NCBI GenBank assembly: GCA_937141935.1
Contig: CAKZQS010000042.1
Coordinates: 1-64,000 of the forward strand
From: an uncultured Ectothiorhodospiraceae bacterium
GTDB taxonomy: Bacteria; Pseudomonadota; Gammaproteobacteria; Nevskiales; Oceanococcaceae
DNA length: 64,000 nucleotides
Reading direction: 5' to 3'
Shown here: positions 28,971-37,373 of the stretch, one piece after another
Layout of the letters: every line of letters begins with the position of its first letter
Numbering within the stretch: position 1 is the first letter of the stretch
Position numbers and translations under genes: made by a program
The notes under the pieces: model-generated
Database searches by the model: none
What the model saw: the letters and a program-made list of their open reading frames with translations, nothing else
Told to the model about the DNA's origin: nothing

Positions 28971-29864
28971 ATGTTTGTCCAGAGTCGGCGACTGCGTGCC
29001 GCGGCCCTGCCGCTGCTCGCGCTGAAGTCGCGACTGACCCACCGCGATCACGGGCCGCGAATCCTGGTGGTGTCGATGCCCAAGAGCGGAACGCACCTGG
29101 TCACCGGCCTGCTGCACCAGATTCCCGGGGTCAGCCTGGGCTATAGCCACCTGACGCTGCCGCAGTGCTATGCATCGCGAGAGGGCGGGTCGGGCATTGC
29201 GCCGCGACTGGACGTCATCGCGCGTGAGTTGGCGAGGCTGCGTGGCGGGCAAGCGGCGTCGTGTCACTTCCCCTACGACACCGAACTCGACACATGGCTG
29301 CACGAGAATGAGGTCCGGGTCATATTCGTGGCCCGTGACCCACGCGAAGTCCTGATCAGCCAGGTCAATTACGTGCTGCACCTGGAGCGCCATCCGCTGC
29401 ACGAAGCGATTCGCTCGCGCCTGACCACGACCGAAGAGCGTCTGCGATTTTTCCTGCATGGCCAGGACGACCTGGAGGAATGGCGTGACCCGGGCGCTGG
29501 CCCTTACCTGCAGAATCGTATGCCTTCGCTGTGCGAACGCGCGCAAGACTATAGCGGGTGGTTCACGGCTCGCAGCTCGCTATCACTCGATTTCTCGGAG
29601 CTTGTCGGTGCGCAGGGCGGTGGCGAACAGTCGCAACGCCTGGCGGCGCTGGAACGCATCGCCAATTTCGTCGATAAGCCCTTGTCGGAGCGCGCGCTGC
29701 AGAAAGTTTCGGCGGAGGCCGAGCAGGCTTTCAGTCCAACGAAATTTCGAGGTCAAACAGGTGGGTGGTCGCGGGGTATTTCAAGCGAGCTGGCTTCGGA
29801 AATCGACGCCGCCATCGCTCCGCTGAGCTGCGTTCCGGGGTGGGCCGCGGTGATTAAAGACTGA
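28971..29864 (+). CDS. Sulfotransferase (second of four)
   Basis: This 297-residue protein has the classic PAPS-binding loop VVSMPKSGTHLVTGLLHQ (Lys38) and the 3'-phosphate strand VIFVARDPREVLISQVNYV, followed by SLDFSELVG. This is closer to the eukaryotic cytosolic-type (Sulfotransfer_1) pattern than the first copy. It sits 3 nt after the glycosyltransferase gene. The polymer or a lipid-linked precursor is the likely substrate. Confidence 0.88.
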   Translation: MFVQSRRLRAAALPLLALKSRLTHRDHGPRILVVSMPKSGTHLVTGLLHQIPGVSLGYSHLTLPQCYASREGGSGIAPRLDVIARELARLRGGQAASCHFPYDTELDTWLHENEVRVIFVARDPREVLISQVNYVLHLERHPLHEAIRSRLTTTEERLRFFLHGQDDLEEWRDPGAGPYLQNRMPSLCERAQDYSGWFTARSSLSLDFSELVGAQGGGEQSQRLAALERIANFVDKPLSERALQKVSAEAEQAFSPTKFRGQTGGWSRGISSELASEIDAAIAPLSCVPGWAAVIKD

Positions 29865-29871
29865 CCCTGCA

Positions 29872-31164
29872 ATGAGAATAGGCAGGTCGCTCGCAAATCT
29901 GGCTGCGCTCGGGGCACTGTCTACAGCGCCATTGGTTTGGGTGCGCCCGCCAGCCCTCGGGGGCGCATCGTTGTTGATTGTATTCCTTGGTTTGCTCCTG
30001 GTTGCAACGATACTGCGCTACTCCTCTGTACTAGCGTTGCTAAGGGAGTGGCCGCACGCCGCGCTCTCTGTTGCTGCCTTCATTCTGGCCGCGGCGATGA
30101 GTCAATTGCACTCTCCACCCGCATATACGGTTTCTGATGTATTGCGTCAGGGCTTTTACGCGTGTGCGATGCTCGCTATGGCGGTCTGGTTTGCTGGCGC
30201 CAAAGAACACGAATTGGGGCGGGCTGCGTACGTCGCCCCGGTGTCTGTGGCTCTGGTGGTGCTGTTTTTTCTCGCGGGAGGGGCTACCGGTGGGTTGAAT
30301 CTTGCCGCCGTGCTGTGGAGGGGCGTGCAGGCTGCCGATCCGCAGATCATTCAGCACGGTGTTTTTAGGGCTGTATTCGCCGTCACATCCGAGGACGCTC
30401 AGACGAATTGGCGCCATCACATGGTGTCTGGTCTGCTACTCGGCGCGTTTGTGTCGCTGATGCTCCGCTCCTATCTCTTTTCGCGGATCGGTCGTTTGGT
30501 GAGCGCAATTGGCGTGCTGTGCTGCGTGTTGCTGGTCGTCCTTTCGCTAAGCCGCGCCATCATGGTTGCGGCGGCGCTAGCATTAGTAGTGGTGATGTGC
30601 GGGCTTCTGATCGCACGGAGCGGTCAGCGCGCGCGTCTATTGGCGCTGGGGGGGGCGGCACTTTGCGCGGGCGCGCTGCTGCTGACGCCCTTGGGCGATC
30701 TCGTGGCGGCACGCTTCTTCGCTCAGGATCAGAGCGCTTCCTACGAGGCGCGATTTGAAACGCTTGCCGCTGGCGCAGCGCTGATCGAGAAAAACCTTTT
30801 GGTCGGAGGTGCCGCGACCTATGAGCGTGATATGCACAACGTGGTCCTGCAGCACTGGATCGGCTTTGGCCTCATTGGGCTTTTGGCGGCGCTCAACTTT
30901 GTCTTGCTAATCATCCTGGTCGCATCTCGCTTGTTCATCCTCGCTGTGGTGAAGGCGGGCCGGGCGAATACCGCTTTGTTGTTAGCGTCCGCACTTCTGG
31001 CACTGCCATTCGTGCGGGCATTCACGGCGGGCGGTGGCCTTGGCGGAGCAGAGTGGCTCTGTATTGGCGTTAGCATTGGAGTGCTGACGCGATCCACACC
31101 CAAGAGTGGTCAACCTTTGTACCCCGGATTGGATGTGAAACCCTCGGGCGGAACGGCGCGATGA
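29872..31164 (+). CDS. Wzy/WaaL-like O-antigen polymerase or ligase
   Basis: This 430-residue polytopic inner-membrane protein has about 10-12 helices. A large soluble loop (about residues 160-190) contains VTSEDAQTNWRHHMVSGLL, and LSLSRAIMVAAALALVV is a typical Wzy_C/WaaL helix. It probably polymerises the undecaprenyl-linked repeat units (Wzy) or ligates the chain. Base composition is visibly lower in GC than in the neighbours, as often seen for polymerase genes. The next gene overlaps its stop by 4 nt. Confidence 0.82.
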   Translation: MRIGRSLANLAALGALSTAPLVWVRPPALGGASLLIVFLGLLLVATILRYSSVLALLREWPHAALSVAAFILAAAMSQLHSPPAYTVSDVLRQGFYACAMLAMAVWFAGAKEHELGRAAYVAPVSVALVVLFFLAGGATGGLNLAAVLWRGVQAADPQIIQHGVFRAVFAVTSEDAQTNWRHHMVSGLLLGAFVSLMLRSYLFSRIGRLVSAIGVLCCVLLVVLSLSRAIMVAAALALVVVMCGLLIARSGQRARLLALGGAALCAGALLLTPLGDLVAARFFAQDQSASYEARFETLAAGAALIEKNLLVGGAATYERDMHNVVLQHWIGFGLIGLLAALNFVLLIILVASRLFILAVVKAGRANTALLLASALLALPFVRAFTAGGGLGGAEWLCIGVSIGVLTRSTPKSGQPLYPGLDVKPSGGTAR

Positions 31165-31856
31165 GCATGGTGTCGTTGAAACACCACCCGACGGTCTTTC
31201 GTTTATTAGCGCCGAGGCGGGAAAGGGCGCCTTACGAGAGACGAGTGATTCGTCCGCTTGACGATACCCTGATTGAGGGCTTTCCACGGTCCGCAAATAC
31301 CTACGCCGTCGAAGCTTTTCGGCTGCTGCAGAACCGCCAATGTGCCATTGGCAATCACTTTCACAATCCGGCGCAGTTCGCACTTGCGGAGCGCTATGGA
31401 CTGCCGGCGATGTTGCTGCTGCGCGAGCCCGAAGGTGCCGTGGTGTCGTTCGCGGCTTATCAGGCCACGGGCGTACGGCCCGCCTTGCAGGCCTACATCC
31501 GCTTCCACGCGCCCTTGCTGCGGCGTATGCGCAGCTTCGTTGTGGCCCCTTTTGAGGAGGTCACCAGCGACTTTTCCCGCAGCATTGCGCGGCTCAACGC
31601 CTGCTTTGGCTGCGACTTCGCCCATCGCCCGCTGAGCGATGCCGACGACGCGCAGATTCGCGAGGCCATCCACGCCAAGCGGGCGCGCATTGCGGCGGCC
31701 CGGGGCCAGCTGCCGGCTGCGACACTGACGCTGCCCAGCGCGGACAAGGCCGATCAGCAGGAGCGCCTGCGCACGCAGTATTCCCAGGCACCGGCGGCGC
31801 TGCGCGAGCAAGCCCAAGTGCTGCATGCGCGGCTGCATGAGTCGGCGCGTGACTGA
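31161..31856 (+). CDS. Sulfotransferase-like protein (third of four)
   Basis: This 231-residue protein is shorter than most sulfotransferases. It has a P-loop-like sequence IEGFPRSANTYAVEAF (residues 38-53) in the place of the PAPS loop and MLLLREPEGAVVSFAAYQ as the 3'-phosphate strand. Lys is replaced by Arg43 in the loop, a pattern found in some bacterial members. The C-terminal part is helical and charged. It is coupled to both neighbours by overlapping stop and start codons. Activity is less certain than for the other three copies. Confidence 0.75.
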   Translation: MSMVSLKHHPTVFRLLAPRRERAPYERRVIRPLDDTLIEGFPRSANTYAVEAFRLLQNRQCAIGNHFHNPAQFALAERYGLPAMLLLREPEGAVVSFAAYQATGVRPALQAYIRFHAPLLRRMRSFVVAPFEEVTSDFSRSIARLNACFGCDFAHRPLSDADDAQIREAIHAKRARIAAARGQLPAATLTLPSADKADQQERLRTQYSQAPAALREQAQVLHARLHESARD

Positions 31857-32772
31857 GCTGCTGTACATCGGCGGCGTGGGGCGCAGCGGCTCGACGGTGC
31901 TCGAGATGCTGCTGCACCGCAGTGGCCATTTTCGGGCCCTGGGTGAGGTGGCGATCATCGACTCGCCGACCATTGCCGAAGACCCGCTCTGCTCCTGCGG
32001 CGAGCGATTCAGCCGCTGCCCCTACTGGAGCTGTGTTCTGGCCTCCGACCGCCTGGCACCGCAGCAGCGCGAGCAGGGCGTGGCGGCGCTGCGTCGGCAC
32101 TACCGCCTGCGCCATTACCTGCCGCGGCTGCTGTGGCCGCGCATGGGCGCGAGCGCGCCGGCCGAGCTTGCGCGTGCCCGTCAGTACCTGGCCCGGCTGT
32201 ATGCGGCGGCGGCGGCCTGCGCCCCGGGTGAGCGACTGCTGGACGGCAGCAAGCATCCGGCCCGCGCGCTGGCGCTGGCGCAAACGCCTGGCCTGCAACT
32301 GTGGGTGCTGCATCTGGTGCGTGACCCCCGGGCGGTGGTGCACTCCTGGGCTAATCCCAAGTACAACCCGGGCCTGGGGCGGCCCATGCGGCGCTACTCA
32401 CTGCTGGTCGCCAGCGGCAAGTGGCTGCTGGAGAACCTGCTGACTGAGCTGTTGCGCTGGCGCGGCTGCGCGGTGATGCGGCTACGTTATGAAGACCTCG
32501 TGAACCAGGATGCAGCGGCACTTGCGCGCCTGGCGCACTTTGTTGGCCTGGACGAAGGTGCCTTGCGGATGGCGCTGGGCGCCGAACCGGGTGCGGCTGT
32601 GCGAAGCGGGGATTACCACAGCCTTGCCGGTAACCCCATCCGCTTCGGCGACCAAGCGCTCGCGTTGCGCCGCGACGAGCGCTTTCGCACCGCGATGCCG
32701 CCCTGGCGCCGGCTCGTGGTGTTGCTGCTGACCGCGCCGCTGGCGCTGCGCTATGGCTACCTGCGGCCGTGA
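31837..32772 (+). CDS. Sulfotransferase (fourth of four)
   Basis: This 311-residue protein has the loop YIGGVGRSGSTVLEMLLH, a cysteine cluster DPLCSCGERFSRCPYWSC typical of one bacterial sulfotransferase group, and VLHLVRDPRAVVHSWANPK as the 3'-phosphate strand, then LRYEDLVNQ. ATG codons at 31825 and 31837 and a GTG at 31849 are all possible starts; none has a good ribosome binding site, and I chose 31837. It overlaps the previous gene by 20 nt, and the next gene starts within its stop codon. Confidence 0.88.
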   Translation: MSRRVTELLYIGGVGRSGSTVLEMLLHRSGHFRALGEVAIIDSPTIAEDPLCSCGERFSRCPYWSCVLASDRLAPQQREQGVAALRRHYRLRHYLPRLLWPRMGASAPAELARARQYLARLYAAAAACAPGERLLDGSKHPARALALAQTPGLQLWVLHLVRDPRAVVHSWANPKYNPGLGRPMRRYSLLVASGKWLLENLLTELLRWRGCAVMRLRYEDLVNQDAAALARLAHFVGLDEGALRMALGAEPGAAVRSGDYHSLAGNPIRFGDQALALRRDERFRTAMPPWRRLVVLLLTAPLALRYGYLRP

Positions 32773-34034
32773 GGATTCTGCTGCACAGCATCAACTACGC
32801 GCCCGAGCCTACGGGCATCGGCAAGTTCAGTGGTGAAATGGCGCGCTGGTTGCGCGGCCGCGGGCATCAGGTGCGCGTGCTCAGTACCCACCCCAACTAC
32901 CCGGCGCCGCCCGCCAATTACGCGCATGCCACATGGGCCTTTCACCGGGTCTGCGAGGACGGATTGCCGGTCTGGCGCGCGCCGGTCCTTGGGGGCCGCA
33001 GGCATGGGGGCCTGGGTCGCCTGCTGCAGGCCTTCAGCTTCGCCCTGACCTCGCTGCCGGTCATGTTGCGTCTGGCTTTCTGGCGTCCGGAGATTGTCAT
33101 CGCCGTGGTGCCGACGCTGGCCGGCATTCCCGCCGCCTGGCTGGCGGCCCGCCTGGGTCGCGGCAAGCTGTGGCTGCATGTGCAGGATCTGGAGGTGGAC
33201 GCGGCTTTTGACCTGGGGCTGCTGCGCTCCCCGCGCCTGCGCCGGGTGGCCGAGGGGGTCGAAGCTGCCTTGCTGCGCCGTGCCGACGGTGTGTCATCGA
33301 TATCCGGTGCCATGTGTGCTCGCCTGCAGGCCAAGCTGGGGCCGCAGCGATCGGTGGCCCTGATTCCCAATTGGGTGGATGCCCAGGCCGTGCAGCCCCT
33401 GCGGGCGGTCAGCGTCTACCGCGCCGAGCTGGGGCTGCCCGCCAATGCCCGGGTGCTGCAATATTCAGGGGCGCTCAGCGTCAAGCAGGGCGTGCACATG
33501 CTGGCCGAGCTGGCCCGGCATCTGGACGCGGACCCGGAGCTCTGGTGCATCTTTGCCGGCGAAGGGCCGATGCGCGACTGGCTGGCGCGGCGTTGCGCCG
33601 GCCTGCCGCGCACCCGGGTGCTGCCCCTGCAGCCGCGCGAGCGCCTGTCCGAGTGGCTGGGTCTGGCCGATATTCACCTGCTACCGCAGCAGGCCGAGGC
33701 GGCGGATCTGGTGATGCCCTCAAAGCTCACCGGCATGTTTGCCAGCGCCCGCCCGGTGCTGTGCACCGCCTTGCCCGGCACCGAACTGGCCCGCGTGATT
33801 GATGGTCGCGGTGTTCGGGTGCCGCCGGGGGATGCGGTCGCGCTTGCCGCGGCGGCGCGTGCCCTGCTGGCCGACCCGGCGCGCGGCCAGGCGCTGGGGC
33901 AGGCGGGGCGCGAATACGCCCTTGAGCAACTCAATCAGGAGACGATCCTTGCCGATCTGGAAAGCCGCTTCGCCGCGCTGTGCCGCACGAATGCCAGTGT
34001 CCCCACCTCAGGAAGCGGCGCCGGTGGGGCCTGA
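32769..34034 (+). CDS. WcaI-type glycosyltransferase (GT4)
   Basis: This 421-residue protein resembles WcaI, the colanic-acid type fucosyl/GT4 transferase: MRILLHSINYAPEPTGIGKF at the N-terminus, the VLSTHPNYPAP block, and the C-terminal nucleotide-sugar domain with YSGALSVKQGVHMLAEL. It starts with GTG, overlapping the previous stop (GTGA). It transfers a sugar during repeat-unit assembly in the cytoplasm; the donor is unknown. Confidence 0.9.
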   Translation: MRILLHSINYAPEPTGIGKFSGEMARWLRGRGHQVRVLSTHPNYPAPPANYAHATWAFHRVCEDGLPVWRAPVLGGRRHGGLGRLLQAFSFALTSLPVMLRLAFWRPEIVIAVVPTLAGIPAAWLAARLGRGKLWLHVQDLEVDAAFDLGLLRSPRLRRVAEGVEAALLRRADGVSSISGAMCARLQAKLGPQRSVALIPNWVDAQAVQPLRAVSVYRAELGLPANARVLQYSGALSVKQGVHMLAELARHLDADPELWCIFAGEGPMRDWLARRCAGLPRTRVLPLQPRERLSEWLGLADIHLLPQQAEAADLVMPSKLTGMFASARPVLCTALPGTELARVIDGRGVRVPPGDAVALAAAARALLADPARGQALGQAGREYALEQLNQETILADLESRFAALCRTNASVPTSGSGAGGA

Positions 34035-35889
34035 GGCACCGTCGTGGCCGGCGCCTGCCGGGCTCACGCGGCGGGAGCTGCTGCGTGCCGGTAGCGCCAT
34101 GCTCGGGCCGGTGCTGCTGCTCCCCGTGCCCCTGCGCGCGGCCATCGACAATCATGAGCCGGAGCAATCAGCCACGGTAGGCGCGCAGTTCAATGCGGAC
34201 TGGGTCCAGGTCCATACCCGACTGGACCCCAACGTCGATCCGGCCGAGCGCTTCCTGGGCTGGGGCGCCAAGATGCAGGCCCTCGGCGTGCAGACCTATG
34301 TGCGGCAAATCAAGACCGCAGGCGAGCCCTGCTGGTGGCGTAGCGCGGTGGGCGCCTCCGCTTCGGAAGGCATACACCGGTTGTTGCAGAAGGTGCTGGA
34401 CGACGCGCGGGCGCGCGAGCAGAACCTGATTGGCTATTACCGCCACATGGAGGACCTGTGGGTAGTCAGCGAACACCCGGAGTGGCTGTGTCGTGATGAG
34501 AACGGGCAAAGCGTTCCCAGCGCCCGCGGCACCAATATCTGTCTCAACTCCCCTTATCGCGATTTTCTACTGACCCGCTTCGCCGAGGCCCGCAACCTCG
34601 GCGTGAGCGGCATCTACCTGGACGCGAACCACATGCCCCCCGAGGGCTGCTGGTGTCGCTGGTGCCAGGAGCGTGCCGATGGGCTGCCCAAGCCGGAGCG
34701 GCGCAGCGAGCAGGATCCGGCACGGCGGCAGGCGCGGGCCCTGGTGGCGGATACGGTGGCCGACTTTCTGACCGCGGCGGCGGAGGTTGTTGAGGGTCGC
34801 GCGGGGCAGGGCGTGCTGGTGGCCAGCGTGCACCGCTTGCCGACGCTGGCGAGCTGCAGCCTGGACGCGCGCGCACTGGCCTCCTCGCCGAGCCCGAAAA
34901 CCGAGTTCTTGGCGCCGCTGCGCGTGGACAGTCGCGTGCGCAAGACCTGGTGGCCTGCGGTGCAGGATGCCGGCGTCGACGCCGATGCCCTGCAGTCACT
35001 GGGCTGGGCGCTGAGCCGTGATTTGGGCGGGGGGCGGCCGGCGCACGTCTGGTTGCCGCATTGGGGCGAGGGCCGCGAGCTGCTGAGTGCGGCCGTCGGC
35101 ATCCTGGCGCACGGCTGCGTGGCCAACATCGATGTCGACGCGCGGCGCTACGGCCCGGCCACCGAAAAGGCGCTGGGCGACACCTTGCCCCAGCTGCGGC
35201 GCTACGCGAGGCTGCTGCAGGGCGCCCGCCGCCTTGACGAACACGCCCTGTTGATACCCGATGCGGTGCTCGCGCCGCATTGTGACGAGGCCACCTTGAC
35301 CGCCGCGGCGGCGGTCGCGGCGCGCTACCAGGCGCTGCTGCGCGCGGGCCAGCCACTGCGCTTGTATTCCGAGTCGCAGCTCGCTGCCGGTACTCAGCCT
35401 GGGTTGCGGCTGCACACGCCGGCGGCGGCACTGCTGCAGCAGGCCAGCCGCGATCGCTTGCGTAGGCTGCAGCGGCAGGGGCTGGAGATCAGCGACCCGG
35501 CGCATGCGATTCCCGACGTGGACATCGCGGGTATCGGCGTGCGGCTGCCGACGGGCTGGCAATCGCACTGGTACGCCCACGGAAGCGGGGAGCTTCGGGA
35601 GCTGCGTCTGCTGCTGACGCCGGCTTTTCTGGCGGCGGCGATACCCGGCGCGCGGCGCCCGCCGGAGTGGTCGGCCGTGGGGCAGGCACGCGCCTGGAAG
35701 GCGGAGCGGGGCGACGCGGCCGAGGCGGGGGCCGCCGTCGTGCGTATCCAGGGGAGCGCGGGCCGGCTGCGGGAAACCATTGTTGCAGCCGGCGCGGGCG
35801 CGCCGGAATGGCGGTCGAACGGGGGCAGCCGGGAGGCGCGGATCGCGCCGGCCGAAGGCCCCGTATTGCTACGGATTGCCGCGGCCTAG
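34024..35889 (+). CDS. Tat-exported glycosidase-like (TIM-barrel) protein
   Basis: This 621-residue protein probably acts in the periplasm: the Tat-type signal TRRELLRAGSAM lies near the N-terminus. The GTG at 34024 is chosen because AGGAAG lies 8 nt upstream and the overlap with the previous gene is 11 nt; an ATG at 33991 without a ribosome binding site would add 11 residues. The body looks like a TIM-barrel of the hypothetical glycosyl hydrolase (GHL6-like) or alpha-amylase-like type, with YLDANHMPPEGCWCRWCQ, a Cys-x-Cys-x2-Cys set. Function is likely cleavage or editing of the polymer. No catalytic pair was identified with confidence. Confidence 0.65.
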   Translation: MGPEAPSWPAPAGLTRRELLRAGSAMLGPVLLLPVPLRAAIDNHEPEQSATVGAQFNADWVQVHTRLDPNVDPAERFLGWGAKMQALGVQTYVRQIKTAGEPCWWRSAVGASASEGIHRLLQKVLDDARAREQNLIGYYRHMEDLWVVSEHPEWLCRDENGQSVPSARGTNICLNSPYRDFLLTRFAEARNLGVSGIYLDANHMPPEGCWCRWCQERADGLPKPERRSEQDPARRQARALVADTVADFLTAAAEVVEGRAGQGVLVASVHRLPTLASCSLDARALASSPSPKTEFLAPLRVDSRVRKTWWPAVQDAGVDADALQSLGWALSRDLGGGRPAHVWLPHWGEGRELLSAAVGILAHGCVANIDVDARRYGPATEKALGDTLPQLRRYARLLQGARRLDEHALLIPDAVLAPHCDEATLTAAAAVAARYQALLRAGQPLRLYSESQLAAGTQPGLRLHTPAAALLQQASRDRLRRLQRQGLEISDPAHAIPDVDIAGIGVRLPTGWQSHWYAHGSGELRELRLLLTPAFLAAAIPGARRPPEWSAVGQARAWKAERGDAAEAGAAVVRIQGSAGRLRETIVAAGAGAPEWRSNGGSREARIAPAEGPVLLRIAAA

Positions 35890-36006
35890 GGCAAGGGGTG
35901 CTCGGTATGCTGGACGTCGCGCCAACCGGGTGGCGGCGACCGCTTGCCGGCCCGCGTCCCGCTGCGTAACCTGCCAGCGTGAGTCGGGTCGGCGGGAGCC
36001 AACAAC

Positions 36007-36834
36007 GTGAACCAGTTTGCCTTTCTGCGCGCGGCCGCTGTCGCCGCGCTCTCGTTGGGTCTCGCGCAGCCGCTGGCGGCGCAGGAAGCCCTGTCCGTCA
36101 TCGCCAATGGCAATGTCGGGGTCGGTGTCGATATGCCGCAGGCCTCCTTGCACCTGCAGCGCACCGATGGCACCGCGAATCTGCTTGTCGAGGAAGCCAG
36201 CGGCGCTGCGGCACCCCGCCAGCTGATGCGGCTCGTGAACAATGGTGACCCGAGCTTTGTCCTTCAAGATGCGAGTAGTGGCAATGAAACCGAGTTTCGG
36301 CTTCTTGGTGCAGGTGATTCCTTCTCTGTCAATCACGTCGGAACGGGCGGGGCGGAGTTCCGGCTGACGAGAGCGGGGACAATGATTGTCGGGCCCGGCG
36401 GAACTTCCAACCTTGTGCTGAATGCTGCGGGTAACCTCACGATTTCCGGCACGCTCTCGCAAAACTCCGACGTCAACGCCAAGCACGAGATCACTCCGGT
36501 GCAGCAGTCCGAGGTGCTGGACAAGGTCCTGAGCCTGCCGATTACCACCTGGGTCTATCGGGCGGATGAGGCGGGCTCCCGCCACCTGGGTCCCATGGCG
36601 CAGGATTTCCACGCGGCCTTCGGCCTGGGTGGGAACCCGACCAAGCTGGCGCCGGGTGACATGGCCGGCGTGGCCCTTGCGGCGATCCAGGCGCAGCAGC
36701 AAAAAATCGACACGCTGCAGGCTCGCAATGCCGAGCTGGAGGCGGAGTTGCAGGCGCTGCGGGAGGCCGTGACGACCTTGGGAGCCGGGCTGCAGAAGCT
36801 GCAGCACGCCTCCTGGACCGCGAGCGCCCAGTGA
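36007..36834 (+). CDS. Secreted protein with S74 intramolecular chaperone domain
   Basis: This 275-residue protein starts with GTG after GGGAG and has a signal peptide (residues 1-25, ending LAAQ). Residues of about 30-150 form repeats of small beta units resembling phage tail-spike stems. The C-terminal half is a peptidase S74 (tail-fibre) chaperone domain: SDVNAKHEITPVQ, where self-cleavage would occur just before Ser, and GPMAQDFHAAFG. A coiled-coil tail follows (about 220-265). S74 domains trimerise beta-helical fibres and then cut themselves off. It is followed by two more exported proteins, the first in TGATG overlap. No phage gene is near. Confidence 0.82.
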   Translation: MNQFAFLRAAAVAALSLGLAQPLAAQEALSVIANGNVGVGVDMPQASLHLQRTDGTANLLVEEASGAAAPRQLMRLVNNGDPSFVLQDASSGNETEFRLLGAGDSFSVNHVGTGGAEFRLTRAGTMIVGPGGTSNLVLNAAGNLTISGTLSQNSDVNAKHEITPVQQSEVLDKVLSLPITTWVYRADEAGSRHLGPMAQDFHAAFGLGGNPTKLAPGDMAGVALAAIQAQQQKIDTLQARNAELEAELQALREAVTTLGAGLQKLQHASWTASAQ

Positions 36835-37373
36835 TGCGGCGCCAGGGCGCCCTGCGGGCCCTGTGCGCGCTGCTGCTGGCCCTGGTGGCCACGGGCGCGA
36901 GCGCGCAGGACGATGCAGCCTTGACGCTGCGCATCTGGGGCGGCGGCATGCCGCCCGGCAGCGAGATGACCATTGCCTGGACGCCCGGCCAGGGCCTGCG
37001 TGTGCAGCCGCCGGCCTTCTGGCGTGACGCCGCGCCCAGCGAGCACAGCTTGAGCCTGGCGCAAGTGGCCGAGTTGCAGGCCCTCGCCCTGGCGCCTCTG
37101 CTGCAGAACCTCGACGCCCAGGCGGAGATGGATGCGCTGTCGGCGAGCCAGGCCGAGGTGGGCCCCGGCGGCACGCTCTATTACAGCTCCGACCCCCACT
37201 GGATCGAGTTGACCATTGGCCCCTCGCTGGCCGGCGGCGTGGCGCGCACCATCCGCTTGCGTGGCCTTGACGAAGCCGTGCGTCGGGCCACGGGCGGGGG
37301 CGGACTGCCCGCGCTGAAACAGCTAGTCGACCGCATCTATCTGCTGGCGCTGCAGGCGCGGGGTGTGCAGTGA
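36834..37373 (+). CDS. Exported protein of unknown function (179 aa)
   Basis: This 179-residue protein has a clear signal peptide ([19 protein letters not shown], ending ATGASA) and a mature part with a beta-rich stretch ([20 protein letters not shown]) followed by helices. No family was recognised. Its ATG overlaps the stop of the S74 gene (TGATG), and its own stop overlaps the GTG of the metalloprotease gene (GTGA), so the three are co-translated and may form one surface complex. Confidence 0.6.
   Translation: MRRQGALRALCALLLALVATGASAQDDAALTLRIWGGGMPPGSEMTIAWTPGQGLRVQPPAFWRDAAPSEHSLSLAQVAELQALALAPLLQNLDAQAEMDALSASQAEVGPGGTLYYSSDPHWIELTIGPSLAGGVARTIRLRGLDEAVRRATGGGGLPALKQLVDRIYLLALQARGVQ

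Noticed and set aside
36007-36834. Prophage remnant because of the S74 tail-fibre domain
   Set aside because: No capsid, integrase or other phage gene is nearby, and the protein has a signal peptide.
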